A stretch of DNA of 64,000 bases from Bufo bufo (lineage: Eukaryota > Chordata > Amphibia > Anura > Bufonidae). Position numbers and translations under genes: made by a program. Location of the stretch: positions 107,034,321-107,098,320 of the forward strand of contig NC_053392.1 in the NCBI RefSeq assembly GCF_905171765.1. Reading direction: 5' to 3'. How positions within the stretch are numbered: the first letter of the stretch is position 1; each line of letters starts with the position of its first letter. Below, piece after piece: positions 29,761 to 40,876 of the stretch. The notes beneath the pieces are model-generated. The model did not search any database. It was not told the origin of the DNA and saw nothing but the letters and a program-made list of their open reading frames with translations.

Positions 29761-30507
29761 TGCTACTTTGTAGACAGTCGTGGCTGGGAGAAGTCGTCAT
29801 AGATCAGATGGAGTGGAAAAGTCAGGAGAACAACCAGAGAGGACATCACCTGTAGCATTGTTTGTTTTACCCTGAACTTGTGTGGACAAGACTGAAGTCA
29901 ATATGGTTTGCAGGGGTATGTATGTATCCACAGCAGGAGAAAGCAGTTTAAATAGTGGGGAGGTAGAAAGGCATGCAGCCTGGATTATTTATGGTAAATT
30001 AATTGTATACAATAGTATTTATTTAAATTCCACATTAATAAATATATTTGGAATATTGCAATTATTTTATTTGGTTATGCATGTACATGATAAAGTAATG
30101 GGGGGGGTCTTGAATGCATATAATATATAGTAATGGGGATGGGGCATAAACCTCCCCACTATCTATTATACACAGTTTCCAGTATGAAAAAAACACCACT
30201 AGTTGTCGTCCTTTAGCAGCGACTGGATTTAAAGCCCAGTTATCTCTGTTGCCTTTATATGCAGGCTGACCTGTTATATGTGTGCTTGGCAGCTGAAGAC
30301 ACCTGTGTTGGTACCATGTTGATATGTGCCTGCATTGCTGAGAAAAGTGATGTTTTAATATACGTAATTGAGCCTCTAGGAGCAATAGGGGTGTTGCCAT
30401 TACGCCTAGAGGCTCCGCTCTCTCTGAAACTGCTGCGCCCTCTGCACTTTGATTGACATGGCCAAGTGTGATGATGTTTTCAAAATTAGAATTTCTCTGC
30501 TTTTAAG
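29761..30507. other. Non-coding; part of an older repeat
   Basis: No gene seen. From about 30330 (GATGTTTTAATATACGTAAT, GAGCCTCTAGGAGCAATAGG) the sequence looks like an old non-coding repeat. Its continuation (TTAGAATTTCTCTGCTTTTA) also occurs near 49410. It resumes after the hAT MITE at 31164. Confidence 0.4.
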
Positions 30508-30515
30508 ATACTGAT

Positions 30516-31163
30516 TAGGGATGAGCGAATCGACTTCGGATGAAACATCCGAAGTAAATTCGCATAAAACTTCATTCTAATACTGTACGGAGCAGGAGCT
30601 CCATACAGTATTAGAATGTATTGGCTCTGATGAGCCGAAGTTATTGCTTCATAAATGAATTTGTACTGTAAAAAAACATTTCCCCAACTCTGGTTCGGTT
30701 CCAAATGGTACCTTGGAATCGAACCCGAGTTCGGGAAATGTTTTTTTACAGTACAAATTAATTGATTAAGTTATTGCGCAAAGTCTTCGCAAAGCAATAC
30801 CTTCGGCTCATCGGAGCCAATACATTCTAATACTGTACAGAGCTCCTGCTCCGTACATTATTAGAACAAAATTTTATGTGAATTGACTTTGGATGTTTTA
30901 CCAAATTCGATTTCCTAAACTGACTTTTTGAACACCTAATGACCAAACTTTTTTTTTTCATTTTTTCATCGGTGCCTTCCAAGACCTATTACATTTTTAT
31001 TTTTCAGTCTATGTAGAAGTACGAGGGCTTGTTTTTTTTTGTAGTTTTTAACGGTTCCATTTTGGAGAACATATAACTTACTCCTGCTCCGTACATTATC
31101 AGAACAAAGTTTTATGCGAATTGACTTCGAATGTTTCATCCAAAGTCGATTCGCTCATCCCTA
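30516..31163. mobile_element. hAT MITE with an internal duplicated block
   Basis: The ends are TAGGGATGAGCGAATCGACT and AGTCGATTCGCTCATCCCTA. The 8-bp duplication is ATACTGAT (30508-30515) and ATACTGAC (31164-31171), one mismatch. It is palindromic around about 30710. The 3' part (CTCCTGCTCCGTACATTAT..) is present twice, at about 30843-30900 and 31082-31140, on either side of a foreign block of about 175 bp. Confidence 0.85.
30911..31085 (+). repeat. 175-bp block duplicated at 31617-31793
   Basis: It runs from TTTCCTAAACTGACTTTTTG to AACATATAACTTACT. The second copy about 700 bp downstream is nearly identical apart from poly-T lengths and a few bases. The downstream copy lies in its natural repeat context; this copy interrupts the hAT MITE. 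Confidence 0.85.
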
Positions 31164-31272
31164 ATACTGACACCTGACAAAATAGTTCTTAATTAACATA
31201 TACCAGATGTCTGTTCTATGTCGGCTTCATTTTGTAAATGTTATTATTATTTATTTTTTTAGGTTAGAAGTC

Positions 31273-31580
31273 TTAGGGCTGTTTCACACGAGCGAGTCCA
31301 TTGCGGGAATCACGCTCCGTGTGTGAGTGTAATCCTCTGCTCTGGACTTGCAGGAGCGCACGGCATTATCATGATTTATAATGCTATGTGACCTTATTTC
31401 TACAGAATCATACTGACAGCTTTATGTCACTATGATTCTGTGGAAAAAAGGCCATGCAGAGACACATAGCATTATAAATCATGATAATACCGTGCGCTCC
31501 TGCAAGTCCAGAGCAGAGGATCCCACTCACACATGGAGCGTGATTCCCGCAATAGACTCGCTCGTGTGAAACAGTCCGTA
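31273..31580. mobile_element. Palindromic MITE
   Basis: The ends are TTAGGGCTGTTTCACACGAG and CTCGTGTGAAACAGTCCGTA. The arms are almost continuous to the centre (CTGGACTTGCAGGAGCGCAC with its inverse; AATCATACTGACAG / CATAGTGATTC loop region). Such length and symmetry indicate a fairly young insertion. Confidence 0.8.
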
Positions 31581-31799
31581 GAATTTTAGAAGCAATTTGT
31601 CAAATATTCAAGAGAATTTCCTAAACTGACTTTTTGAACACCTAATGACCAAACTTTTTATTTTTTTATTTTTTCATCGGCGCCTTCCAAGACCTATAAC
31701 ATTTTTATTTTTCAGTCTATGTAGAAGTATGAGGGCTTGTTTTTTTGTAGTTTTTAATGGTTCCATTTTGGGGAACACATAACTTACTGATTAATTTTT

Positions 31800-32639
31800 A
31801 TGTTATAAATTTTGCAGCATTAATTTTTGGCCATAAATAACATGACACGTTTATTCTCTGGGTCAGTATCATTAGAGCAATACAAATTGCATATAGTTTG
31901 TTTTTTCTTTTAAATTTTACTACTTTTGCTCAATAAAGCAGAATAATACACCAAAACCAAAAGTGCTTTTGAAACAGATTACCATTTAAATAAGCTTTAT
32001 TGATAATTCAGTATTTGATAAATAATTAAAAAGTTGACACAAATATATAAGTTGGCAGTGATCAGATATCAAAGAGAGAATATAGGGGGGCGCCACAATA
32101 TCAGGTCATATTAAATCCACATTTGTAGATCAAAAACATCAATAAAACAACTAGCCTAATGAAAAAGGAAAAGAGTAATAGTGACCATAAGAGGACGCCT
32201 AATGAGAATATGATTAAATAACACATAATATAAAAGGCAATAATATTATAGAAAAACGCAAATGTGGATTACAGACCAATATGGCGGCGCCCGCCTCCCA
32301 AAGCTGTTTCACCCTAAGATTTCTTTCGGGGATGTTTCAATAAAGCAGAAGAAAAGAAAAAAATCTTTAGGTATTGTTGTATTGGAAAGAGAGAAAAACA
32401 TAATGGAGTTAGTGGTGGCCAGTAGTGACTGAGGTCTCTTAGCCATTGACACGTTAGGCTCAATCAATCAATAATTTAGTCAAAAACAACTTGGGTCAAA
32501 CATATTATTGGGAAGTATAAGCTAACAGTCAAAATAAGATCAGAAAATGGAGATGAAAAGCAATCTAGTACAGGGGCACAAACTATAACATTGAAAAAAA
32601 AATCGAGGCCAAATGCAAAATAAACAAGAAGCCTTTCTA

Positions 32640-32689
<50 letters not shown>

Positions 32690-33471
32690 ACTATCTATTA
32701 TGTGATATCAGCAAGGAACACCGATAACACCACTATAATTAGCACCAGAAAAAGTTCACAATCAGGTCTGATTCAGTAGAATCAGCTGTCCAAATTTTAT
32801 TTGGTCCAAATAAATTCTGTTCAAATTGAAAATTCCCCAATTGCACTGATAAATCATGTGTGAAACTCTCAGATCTTCTAGGACTGTATCCAATCCCTTT
32901 CAAACTCTTTAATGCCAAGACAGATATACTAATGTCAGAGTGACAGCAACATATACAGCTATGGTTAAATAGATGGTAGCCAGTGGTGACAAACAGTAAC
33001 AGGAAATTTGATTTCCTTGTCTCTAGTCTTTATTGCACAGAGCAACTGCATGTATTGCTATAGTGCCCTGGAGCAGAGGTACTTTGAAGTCTGGACATTT
33101 GTGAACATTTGCCCATTTCCCCTATGCAAAGTCATCAACTCCTTACTTTATTTCACTTTAAAGGGTTAACTTGCACTGACGTACTGTTTAATACTGTGTA
33201 ACAGTATTTTATATACTGTTGATCCAGGGAGTTATTTAGATTGCCTGATTGGAGTCGGGAAGGAATTTTTCCCACTAGAAGGCTCAAGTTTAGCCATAAA
33301 CTGAATATAAGGAGAGCAGTCAGAGCCCCTAGTGTTCTGCAGTTAGGCAACTGTGCTTAGAAGAGGAGACTCTGCCAGACTATTGAGTGACCAGAAGACT
33401 CTGAGACAGGGATACTCTGCCATAGACCTTGGACCAGCAGCCTTTGGACAGGGTACCAGGCTTGAGAGAGA

Positions 33472-33511
<40 letters not shown>

Positions 33512-33614
33512 TGGCTAGCTCAGACCTTTCCTCAGCATGAACTCTTCTGGCAGGGTGGAGACTGGAGAATGCCTTGCCTGTATTGTTTTGCACCTGAATT
33601 CCCCCAGTAAAGAA
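31800..33614. other. Non-coding stretch with microsatellites
   Basis: No gene. (CTAT)n lies at about 32637-32699 and (GA)n at about 33468-33508. The segment from about 33040 to 33606, continued at 35525-35600 beyond the hAT MITE (ATTCCCCCAGTAAAGAA..GCACACTGGTTTA), has the look of an LTR (polyadenylation-like region, end ATCCCTACA), but I could not define its start or a target duplication. Confidence 0.4.
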
Positions 33615-33808
33615 CAGTGATGAGCTGCAGGGGCAATATTCAAATTCGCGATATTTAGCAAATATTTGGGCGAATATTCGTCATATATTTGTGAATTCGA
33701 GAATTCGTGATCTCGTCATTATTTTCTTGATTGCGAAAATTGGCATTCGGAAAATTTGCGATACGAAAATTTGCGATTAGCACTACTCCTATAGGCAACT
33801 TTCCTATA

Positions 33809-35368
33809 CAATGCGTGCAGAATTATTAGGCAAATGAGTATTTTGACCACATCATCCTCTTTATGCATGTTGTCTTACTCCAAGCTGTATAGGCTCGAAA
33901 GCCTACTACCAATTAAGCATATTAGGTGATGTGCATCTCTGTAATGAGAAGGGGTGTGGTCTAATGACATCAACACCCTATATTAGGTGTGCATAATTAT
34001 TAGGCAACTTCCTTTCCTTTGGCAAAATGGGTCAAAAGAAGGACTTGACAGGCTCAGAAAAGTCAAAAATAGTGAGATATCTTGCAGAGGGATGCAGCAC
34101 TCTTAAAATTGCAAAGCTTCTGAAGCGTGATCATCGAACAATCAAGCGTTTCATTCAAAATAGTCAACAGGGTCGCAAGAAGCGTGTGGAAAAACCAAGG
34201 CGCAAAATAACTGCCCATGAACTGAGAAAAGTCAAGCGTGCAGCTGCAAAGATGCCACTTGCCACCAGTTTGGCCATATTTCAGAGCTGCAACATCACTG
34301 GAGTGCCCAAAAGCACAAGGTGTGCATTACTCAGAGACATGGCCAAGGTAAGAAAGGCTGAAAGACGACCACCACTGAACAAGACACACAAGCTGAAACG
34401 TCAAGACTGGGCCAAGAAATATCTCAAGACTGATTTTTCAAAGGTTTTATGGACTGATGAAATGAGAGTGAGTCTTGATGGGCCAGATGGATGGGCCCGT
34501 GGCTGGATTGGTAAAGGGCAGAGAGCTCCAGTCCGACTCAGACGCCAGCAAGGTGGAGGTGGAGTACTGGTTTGGGCTGGTATCATCAAAGATGAGCTTG
34601 TGGGGCCTTTTCGGGTTGAGGATGGAGTCAAGCTCAACTCCCAGTCCTACTGCCAGTTTCTGGAAGACACCTTCTTTAAGCAGTGGTACAGGAAGAAGTC
34701 TGCATCCTTCAAGAAAAACATGATTTTCATGCAGGACAATGCTCCATCACACGCGTCCAAGTACTCCACAGCGTGGCTGGCAAGAAAGGGTATAAAAGAA
34801 GAAAATCTAATGACATGGCCTCCTTGTTCACCTGATCTGAACCCCATTGAGAACCTGTGGTCCATCATCAAATGTGAGATTTACAAGGAGGGAAAACAGT
34901 ACACCTCTCTGAACAGTGTCTGGGAGGCTGTGGTTGCTGCTGCACGCAATGTTGATGGTGAACAGATCAAAACACTGACAGAATCCATGGATGGCAGGCT
35001 TTTGAGTGTCCTTGCAAAGAAAGGTGGCTATATTGGTCACTGATTTGTTTTTGTTTTGTTTTTGAATGTCAGAAATGTATATTTGTGAATGTTGAGATGT
35101 TATATTGGTTTCACTGGTAAAAATAAATAATTGAAATGGGTATATATTTGTTTTTTGTTAAGTTGCCTAATAATTATGCACAGTAATAGTCACCTGCACA
35201 CACAGATATCCCCCTAAAATAGCTAAAACTAAAAACAAACTAAAAACTACTTCCAAAAATATTCAGCTTTGATATTGAGTTTTTTGGGTTCATTGAGAAC
35301 ATGGTTGTTGTTCAATAATAAAATTAATCCTCAAAAATACAACTTGCCTAATAATTCTGCACTCCCTG
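33809..35368 (+). mobile_element. Tc1/mariner transposon, DD37E class, apparently complete
   Basis: 1,560 bp with TA at 33807-33808 and 35369-35370. The terminal repeats share GTGCAGAATTATTAGGCAA, and the outermost bases differ slightly (CAATGC against CAGGGA). A further inner repeat TGTGCATAATTATTAGGCAA lies at 33990, with its inverse at 35162. It carries one uninterrupted transposase gene. Both termini and the ORF are in place, so the copy could be mobile or very recently so. Confidence 0.92.
34027..35043 (+). CDS. Tc1-like transposase, DD37E, intact
   Basis: 338 codons, ATG to TGA, no interruptions. The N-terminal paired-like helix-turn-helix region is at about 8-120 (LTGSEKSKIVRYLAEGCST, STLKIAKLLKRDHRTIKRF), with a basic nuclear-localisation-like stretch RKKRVEKPRRK (50-60). 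Catalytic residues: Asp144 (LWTDEMRV), Asp237 (MQDNAPSH) and Glu275 (NPIENLW). There are 37 residues between the last two, hence DD37E rather than the usual DD34E. The glycine-rich QQGGGGVLVW lies at 174-183. It cuts the element out and inserts it at TA. The DD37E spacing and TIR sequence fit the TRT group of Tc1-like elements, as I recall it. Confidence 0.93.
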   Translation: MGQKKDLTGSEKSKIVRYLAEGCSTLKIAKLLKRDHRTIKRFIQNSQQGRKKRVEKPRRKITAHELRKVKRAAAKMPLATSLAIFQSCNITGVPKSTRCALLRDMAKVRKAERRPPLNKTHKLKRQDWAKKYLKTDFSKVLWTDEMRVSLDGPDGWARGWIGKGQRAPVRLRRQQGGGGVLVWAGIIKDELVGPFRVEDGVKLNSQSYCQFLEDTFFKQWYRKKSASFKKNMIFMQDNAPSHASKYSTAWLARKGIKEENLMTWPPCSPDLNPIENLWSIIKCEIYKEGKQYTSLNSVWEAVVAAARNVDGEQIKTLTESMDGRLLSVLAKKGGYIGH

Positions 35369-35524
35369 TAGGTTGCTAGGGATATTGCTAAGTGCCGATA
35401 TTCGCGATAAATTCGCGATTAGAATATATTGCACTATATTCTAAATATTCATGAATTCTCAAAGTGTCGATATTCGCGATTAAAATTCGTGATTTGAATA
35501 TTCGCACTCAACACTAGTAAAGAA

Positions 35525-36031
35525 GCACACTGGTTTAATGCAGACCCTGACTCTCTGGACTTATTTCCCTTTGGGGTGCACCATGCCTTACTATCCCTAC
35601 AGAAGGTACAGTTTTCTTTACAATAACAAGAACTAGGGCTTGAGTGGCTCGATTTTTGTGAAGCAAAGCATACTTTTGGTTGAAGTCATATCTTCCTTGC
35701 CATTTATTGTTTTGGGACATTTTTAATTTTTGTATCATTTTGATCATTTTGTATAATTTTGCTTACATTAGTATTTGTAGATTGTTTGAATGATTTTGAA
35801 CAGAAGTTTGTCTAATAATACTCCATGATTGCCACATCTGAAAATCCCCAGTGGTGGCCAAACGTTGTATCTGGTAGGCCCTAGAGTGAAATCACAAGTT
35901 CCCACTGTTAGGCTCTGGGGCATATGAAAGAGGATCATGCAAAAAATTATAGTGGGATTCGCCATTCTAAAAAACTCTACTCTGTCCAGTGCATAAGATG
36001 GTAGATGTCAAAACGTATAGACTTCTAGACT
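35525..36031. other. No gene seen
   Basis: Continuation of the LTR-like flank to about 35600, then AT-rich sequence without recognisable structure. Confidence 0.35.
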
Positions 36032-36570
36032 ATATAGACCATGGGTACTCAAGTAGTTTTATTAAAGGTCCACATACCTGGATCTGCACTCAGGTGAAGG
36101 TCCGAGCTGAACGCCAACAGTAACGATGCCATGCGATCCATGCGCGTGGGGCGCTCTGACGTTATAGTGGAGCGCCCCAGGTAAGTCCCAGAATTAGTAA
36201 TGGCCACATTAGTGCCCCAGTAAGAATAATGCCCCCAGTAAGAATAATGTCCCCATTAGTGCCCCCAGTAAGAGTAATTCCCCCATTAGTGCCCCCCTTC
36301 TCTGCTTTTGCAAAAAAAAAAATAATAATTAGCATTCACCTGGCTGCGGTAAATATTCGCTGCTGACTGCAAGCTCAGGACCGGTGCTCCAACGTGATGA
36401 CATCTTGTAGGTCCTGTCCTGAGCTTCTAGTCAGCAGGGAGTGTTCTCCACAGCATCAGCAAATGGAGGTGGAGGTACCGTAATTTTATTTATTTTTTTA
36501 CTAGCACAAGTAGCGGTGGAGGTAAAGGCTGTACTAATGGGCGTTCCATGATGGAAGTGCTCATTAGTAA

Positions 36571-36909
36571 GGGTACTTTCACACTTGCAGCAGGACGGAT
36601 CCGACAGGCTGCTCACCCTGTCAGATCCATCTTGCCACTACTTCGCCGTGCCGCTGCTCTGTGCCCATCGACTATAATGGGGATGGGGGCAGAGCTACGG
36701 CGCAGCACGGTGAGAGGCCGCCAGACTAAAAGTACTACATGCACGACTTTTCCGTCTGGCGGCCTCACGCCGTGCACTGCCATGCTGCGCTGTAGCTCCA
36801 CTCCCGCTATAGTCAATGGGGAGTGGCAGTCCGGCGAAATAGCGGCAGGACGGATCTGACAGGGTGAACAGCCTGTCGGATCCGTCCTGCCGCAAGTGTG
36901 AAAGGAGCC
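36571..36909. mobile_element. Harbinger-type MITE
   Basis: The ends are GGGTACTTTCACACTTGC and GCAAGTGTGAAAGGAGCC, with TAA at 36568-36570 and 36910-36912. Near-perfect palindrome (CAGGACGGATCCGACAGG and its inverse). It is in the same terminal family as the copies at 4485, 5250 and 61289. It is nested in the hAT at 36040-37838. Confidence 0.8.
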
Positions 36910-37015
36910 TAACAGTCCTTACAGGAAAATTCTGGCACCGGCAAGGGAACTAAAATACCAGCCTTGCTGGTGAACTACTGGCCGGGTGGCAACCCAAGCC
37001 ACAGAACAGACATAT

Positions 37016-37204
37016 GATAGTTTTGTTCCGCATCCAATTCCCATTATTGGGGGATTGGATTCGGCCCCTTAATTACAATGGGGCCACAAGAGATGCAGAC
37101 AGCACACTGTGTGCTGTCTGCATCTTTTTCCGCTCCATTGAAACTAAGGGGTCCGCATCCAATGCCCCAATAATGGGAATTGGATGCGGAACAAAACTAT
37201 CATG
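37016..37204. repeat. Palindromic MITE
   Basis: ATGATAGTTTTGTTCCGCAT and ATGCGGAACAAAACTATCAT form the ends, with complementary arms to the middle (AGACAGCACACTGTGTGCTGTC). It lies in the hAT at 36040-37838. Confidence 0.8.
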
Positions 37205-37846
37205 GTTTGATGGGGCTTTATCACTTTATTTAATCAGGTTACCTTTAATTTTAAAGAAGATGGCCCAGGAGAGATGGGAACACGACACTGACTGGAGTCC
37301 TTTCCTGCAGTCAGTGACGTGTTCCCGCCTCTCTGTAGCCCTCTCCACGCCCCCCTTCCTCCCCAAATGTGACATTTATTCCATTGGTGGCAGTGGTGAT
37401 GTACCTCCCCTCTCCAGCAGCACGTAAGTGTCCTTTGGAGCTTGAAGCTCCCTTACCTGCTGCCGCTGCTGCAGGGGAGGAGGGACCTGTGAGCGCCCTG
37501 AGGGAGAACGCTCCCTCCACCTGCAGGTGCCGGATGAAAGCGCTGGTGCCTGCATGTGGAGGGAGCCGTCTCTCACTGCGCCCCTGGGGCAGGAAGAAGT
37601 ACGCCGGTAAGCTGCTCCTCCTGCACGTACCAGAGTGTGCAGGAGAGGAGGAGCGCTACATGTGGAGGAAGCCCTGTCTCACTGCGCTGTGGGACAGGCA
37701 GAAGTGCGCCGGTAAGCTCCTCCTCCTGCACGGTACAGTGTGCAGGAGAGGAGGAGCGCTCTGAAGGATGGCCGGGGTCCGGACAACTGGCGGCCGCGGT
37801 CCGTATTTGGACCGCGGTCCGCCAGTTGAGTACCCCTGATATAGAC

Positions 37847-39880
37847 TATAGAAGTCCACTGTAGGAAAACAGAACAGGAAAAAAATTACTGTATATTTTC
37901 AGACAATTCCTCCTTTGTCTTAATTCTGTGGTTTATTGTGAAATAATTACTCTAAAATGTAATTCAATAAATGCCTCTTAATATCAGATAAAAGCTGCAT
38001 GTAAGATAGAGTGACACTAAAAATATTAAAAACTTCAATTTTCTCTTAGTATATTAGGATCACACAAATCTACAGACTGCTATTGTCATCCTAGAAATTT
38101 CATATGTCCTTACTGCTGTCACACTGCTGGAGAATGGGTGCAGTGAAAAGGGGAACATAGGAGGACAATTATTCTAATGCCATTAAAAGTTGCTGTAAAT
38201 TTTCTCTCAAGATCACATCTAATCCTCTCCAGAATTTTACAGCTCCATAAAGAAGAGATTTGCAGTCACAGTCAACAAGCATGCTCGCTCCTTCCTAAAT
38301 TAAACCCTTCCAGTCTGTGCCGGATGTCTACATAAAAAAAGCTGTTTCAAGGGACAGGGCAGATGTGATCAGATGCTTACAACAACTGGAGTCTATGGTT
38401 TCTATCTTTGTTGCCACATAGTAATACCAGGATGGGCTGAGTTAAACAAATGTCTCTAAGGCTTATGATAAATTGGTGAAAATAAGAACAGATAAACATA
38501 ATTCTAAAATATATGACTTTTATACCCTACCCCGTGGATAAATCTGTAATTTTTATTAAAGATTAATATCAATTTATGTCTGATATGGACAAGTGGACAA
38601 TTTTCCCAGGCCTGAGGTTACAGAGATGCAGTCAGGAACAGAGCCAAAGGTTGTCACCAGGAGAGCAGACAGGATGCAACAGGATAATGGATGAGATGGA
38701 AGCAAAGTCAGGAATGGAGACAACAGTCAGAGCAACTAGTAGAGCAACAGAACCAATAGCAATATCAAGGACTAAGGCAATCAGAAGTTAAGACGAGGAT
38801 TAGTAGTACAAGAACAAGAGCCAAGTAATGGTATAAATCTCATCCCATAGGCAAGGCATGACAGATAGATTCTCTATTACATGGGTTGCCAGGCCACATT
38901 AGCAGGTGCTCCACAATTCAACACTGTCAACAGTGGTGAGAAGGTGAGCCACAGTCAGAATCAGCAAAGCTGCCCACCAGGAGTCATCTCTGAAGCTGGG
39001 TGGGGTGGGTAAGAATCATCATTGGTCCCCAATTCTAGTGGGCTCCAGCATCTGCCCAGGTCTGTCCTATTTGGCAGTTAAACTCTATACTGTCCCAAAA
39101 AAAAAATCACAGAAGTGGATTCGACTGTATTATCACATAAAGCATGTATTTAATACTATTTGATGCAAATGTTCAGAATATGGAGTATTTCTAATATGAA
39201 TCTTGGCCTATTGGCATATTCATTATTTTGCCTTGCCTAATGATCCCGAAAAAGGCAACCCTAATCAATGTCCTGACCTTTTTAAACCCCTGTTTAGACC
39301 CTCGCCAAGTGGAAAAATGAGCCTTGGCAACCTCAATAAGAAGGAAATGACTGATATTGCAACAGGAATATCCCCGATATGCGCCCGGAAAAAAGGTAGA
39401 CCTCCCAGATTCCCAGAATAGTTGAGAAATCTGGAAATCATCCCCTAGCTGTGTGCTTCATCAGATACAGTCCGGGGTCAAATGATCCAGTAAGGGCGTT
39501 TTAGGTTCCGTTTATAATGGAATATAATGGAATTCATAAGACGGAATGCAAAACAAAAGCCTTTAAGAGGCATTCAGTTTTGATCCATCTTAGTAGAAGT
39601 CTATGGGCAAGCATAACGTATCCGTAGGGTTTCCGTTATGCTGGGTGGAAAGTCCTGTCGACACCCTAAGTGGGTGATGTAATGGGAGTGGGGCCTTCTA
39701 GGACAGGAGTGTGCCTTGTAAGAAGGAACTTGCCTTGAAAAACCATCTTCTCCAGGACGCCGATGCCATGTATGAACTGGCAAGTATAATATAACCTGAT
39801 ACTGTAGCAATATTGGGACATTCCAGTGCATATGTTATAGGGTCAAATGGTATGTATTCTGTAGATCCACACTCAAATTA
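37847..39880. other. No gene; largely unrecognised sequence
   Basis: 37850-38560 shows neither coding nor repeats that I can identify. 38600-38870 is a purine-rich stretch (CAGGAACAGAGCCAAAGG..) that may be a fragment of an LTR element. From 39460 to 39880 there is no clear structure. Confidence 0.35.
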
Positions 39881-40876
39881 CAGTGCCTTGATCTGGAATT
39901 AATGGGAGATTGGAGGGAATGTACCATTCAATTTACACAACATGTCTACCACTTTGAAGGTGCAAATTTTTTTTATTTTGACCCAAACAAAAATTAAGAC
40001 TGTGAAAAATTATTTAATGTGCATTCACCCCCTGAAAGTCAATATTTTGTAAAGCCACCATTAGCTGCTATTACAGCTGCTAGTCCCTCAGAGTGTGTCT
40101 CTCTTAGTTTAGCACATCTATACACTGGGATTATTGCCCATTCTTCCAGGAAAATTGGTCCAGATCATTCAAGTTAGATGGGTTGCATTCGTGTCATTCC
40201 ACAAATTCTCCATTGAATTGATTAGAGCATTTCCCCTTAAACTACTCCAGTGTAGGTTTTGCAGTATATATAGAGTCATTGTCCTGCTGGAAGGTAAACC
40301 TCAGCCCCAATCTCAAATCCCTGGCAGACTAAAACAGTTTTTTTTCTCTACAATTGCCCTGTATGTACTGGCATCCATCCTTCCTTCAGTTCTGACCATT
40401 TTTTCAGTCCCTATCAATGAAAAGAATCTCCACAACATGATGCGGCCACTACCATGCTTCAGTGCAGAAATTGTGTTTTTGGAGCGTTAGGAATTGCATT
40501 TCCCATGATTGTCTCATCTGACCAGAGAATCTTCTTCTATATGCTTAGCGGGATCTTTCACATGCTGTTTGGCAGACTACAAACATGTTTTCTTATGTTT
40601 TTCTTTAAGAGAGGGCTTTTTTCTGGTCATGTTTCCACTAAGTTCCACTTTGTGTTGTGCACAGCTTATATTGGTCCTATGAATAGATGCTTACATCTCC
40701 ACTGTAGATCTTTGGAGCTCCTTCAGTGTTATTGTGGGTGACTTTGTTCAATGGTCCTAAGTTTTGGTGGACAGCTTTCTCCTATCCAGTTTGAAGTTGT
40801 TCTATATACTTTTCATTTTGTTATAATTATTTAATGGTGCTCCATGGGAAGTTCAAAGCTTGAGATGCTTTGTTTA

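Larger units (their letters stand above)
33615..35516. mobile_element. hAT MITE hosting a Tc1-like element
   Basis: Exact 8-bp duplication GTAAAGAA at 33607-33614 and 35517-35524. The ends are CAGTGATGAGCTGCAGGGG and GAATATTCGCACTCAACACTA, with inverted inner TTCGCGA/TCGCGAA motifs. Without the nested element (33809-35368) the MITE is about 340 bp. No coding of its own. Confidence 0.8.
36040..37838. mobile_element. Non-autonomous hAT, 1.8 kb
   Basis: Exact 8-bp duplication ATATAGAC at 36032-36039 and 37839-37846. The ends are CATGGGTACTCAA and TTGAGTACCCCTG, of the CAGGGGT hAT type. The interior holds tandem AGTGCCCCCAGTAAGAATAA copies at about 36210-36300, a Harbinger-type MITE at 36571-36909, a palindrome at 37016-37204 and a GC-rich duplicated stretch at 37540-37760 (two copies of a GTGGAGG..CTCACTGCGC..AGGAAGAAGT..GCCGGTAAGCT theme). 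No transposase. Confidence 0.85.

Noticed and set aside
33353..33610. 85-codon ORF with an Arg-Glu repeat
   Set aside because: The repeat is a (GA)n microsatellite and nothing else in the frame resembles a protein domain.
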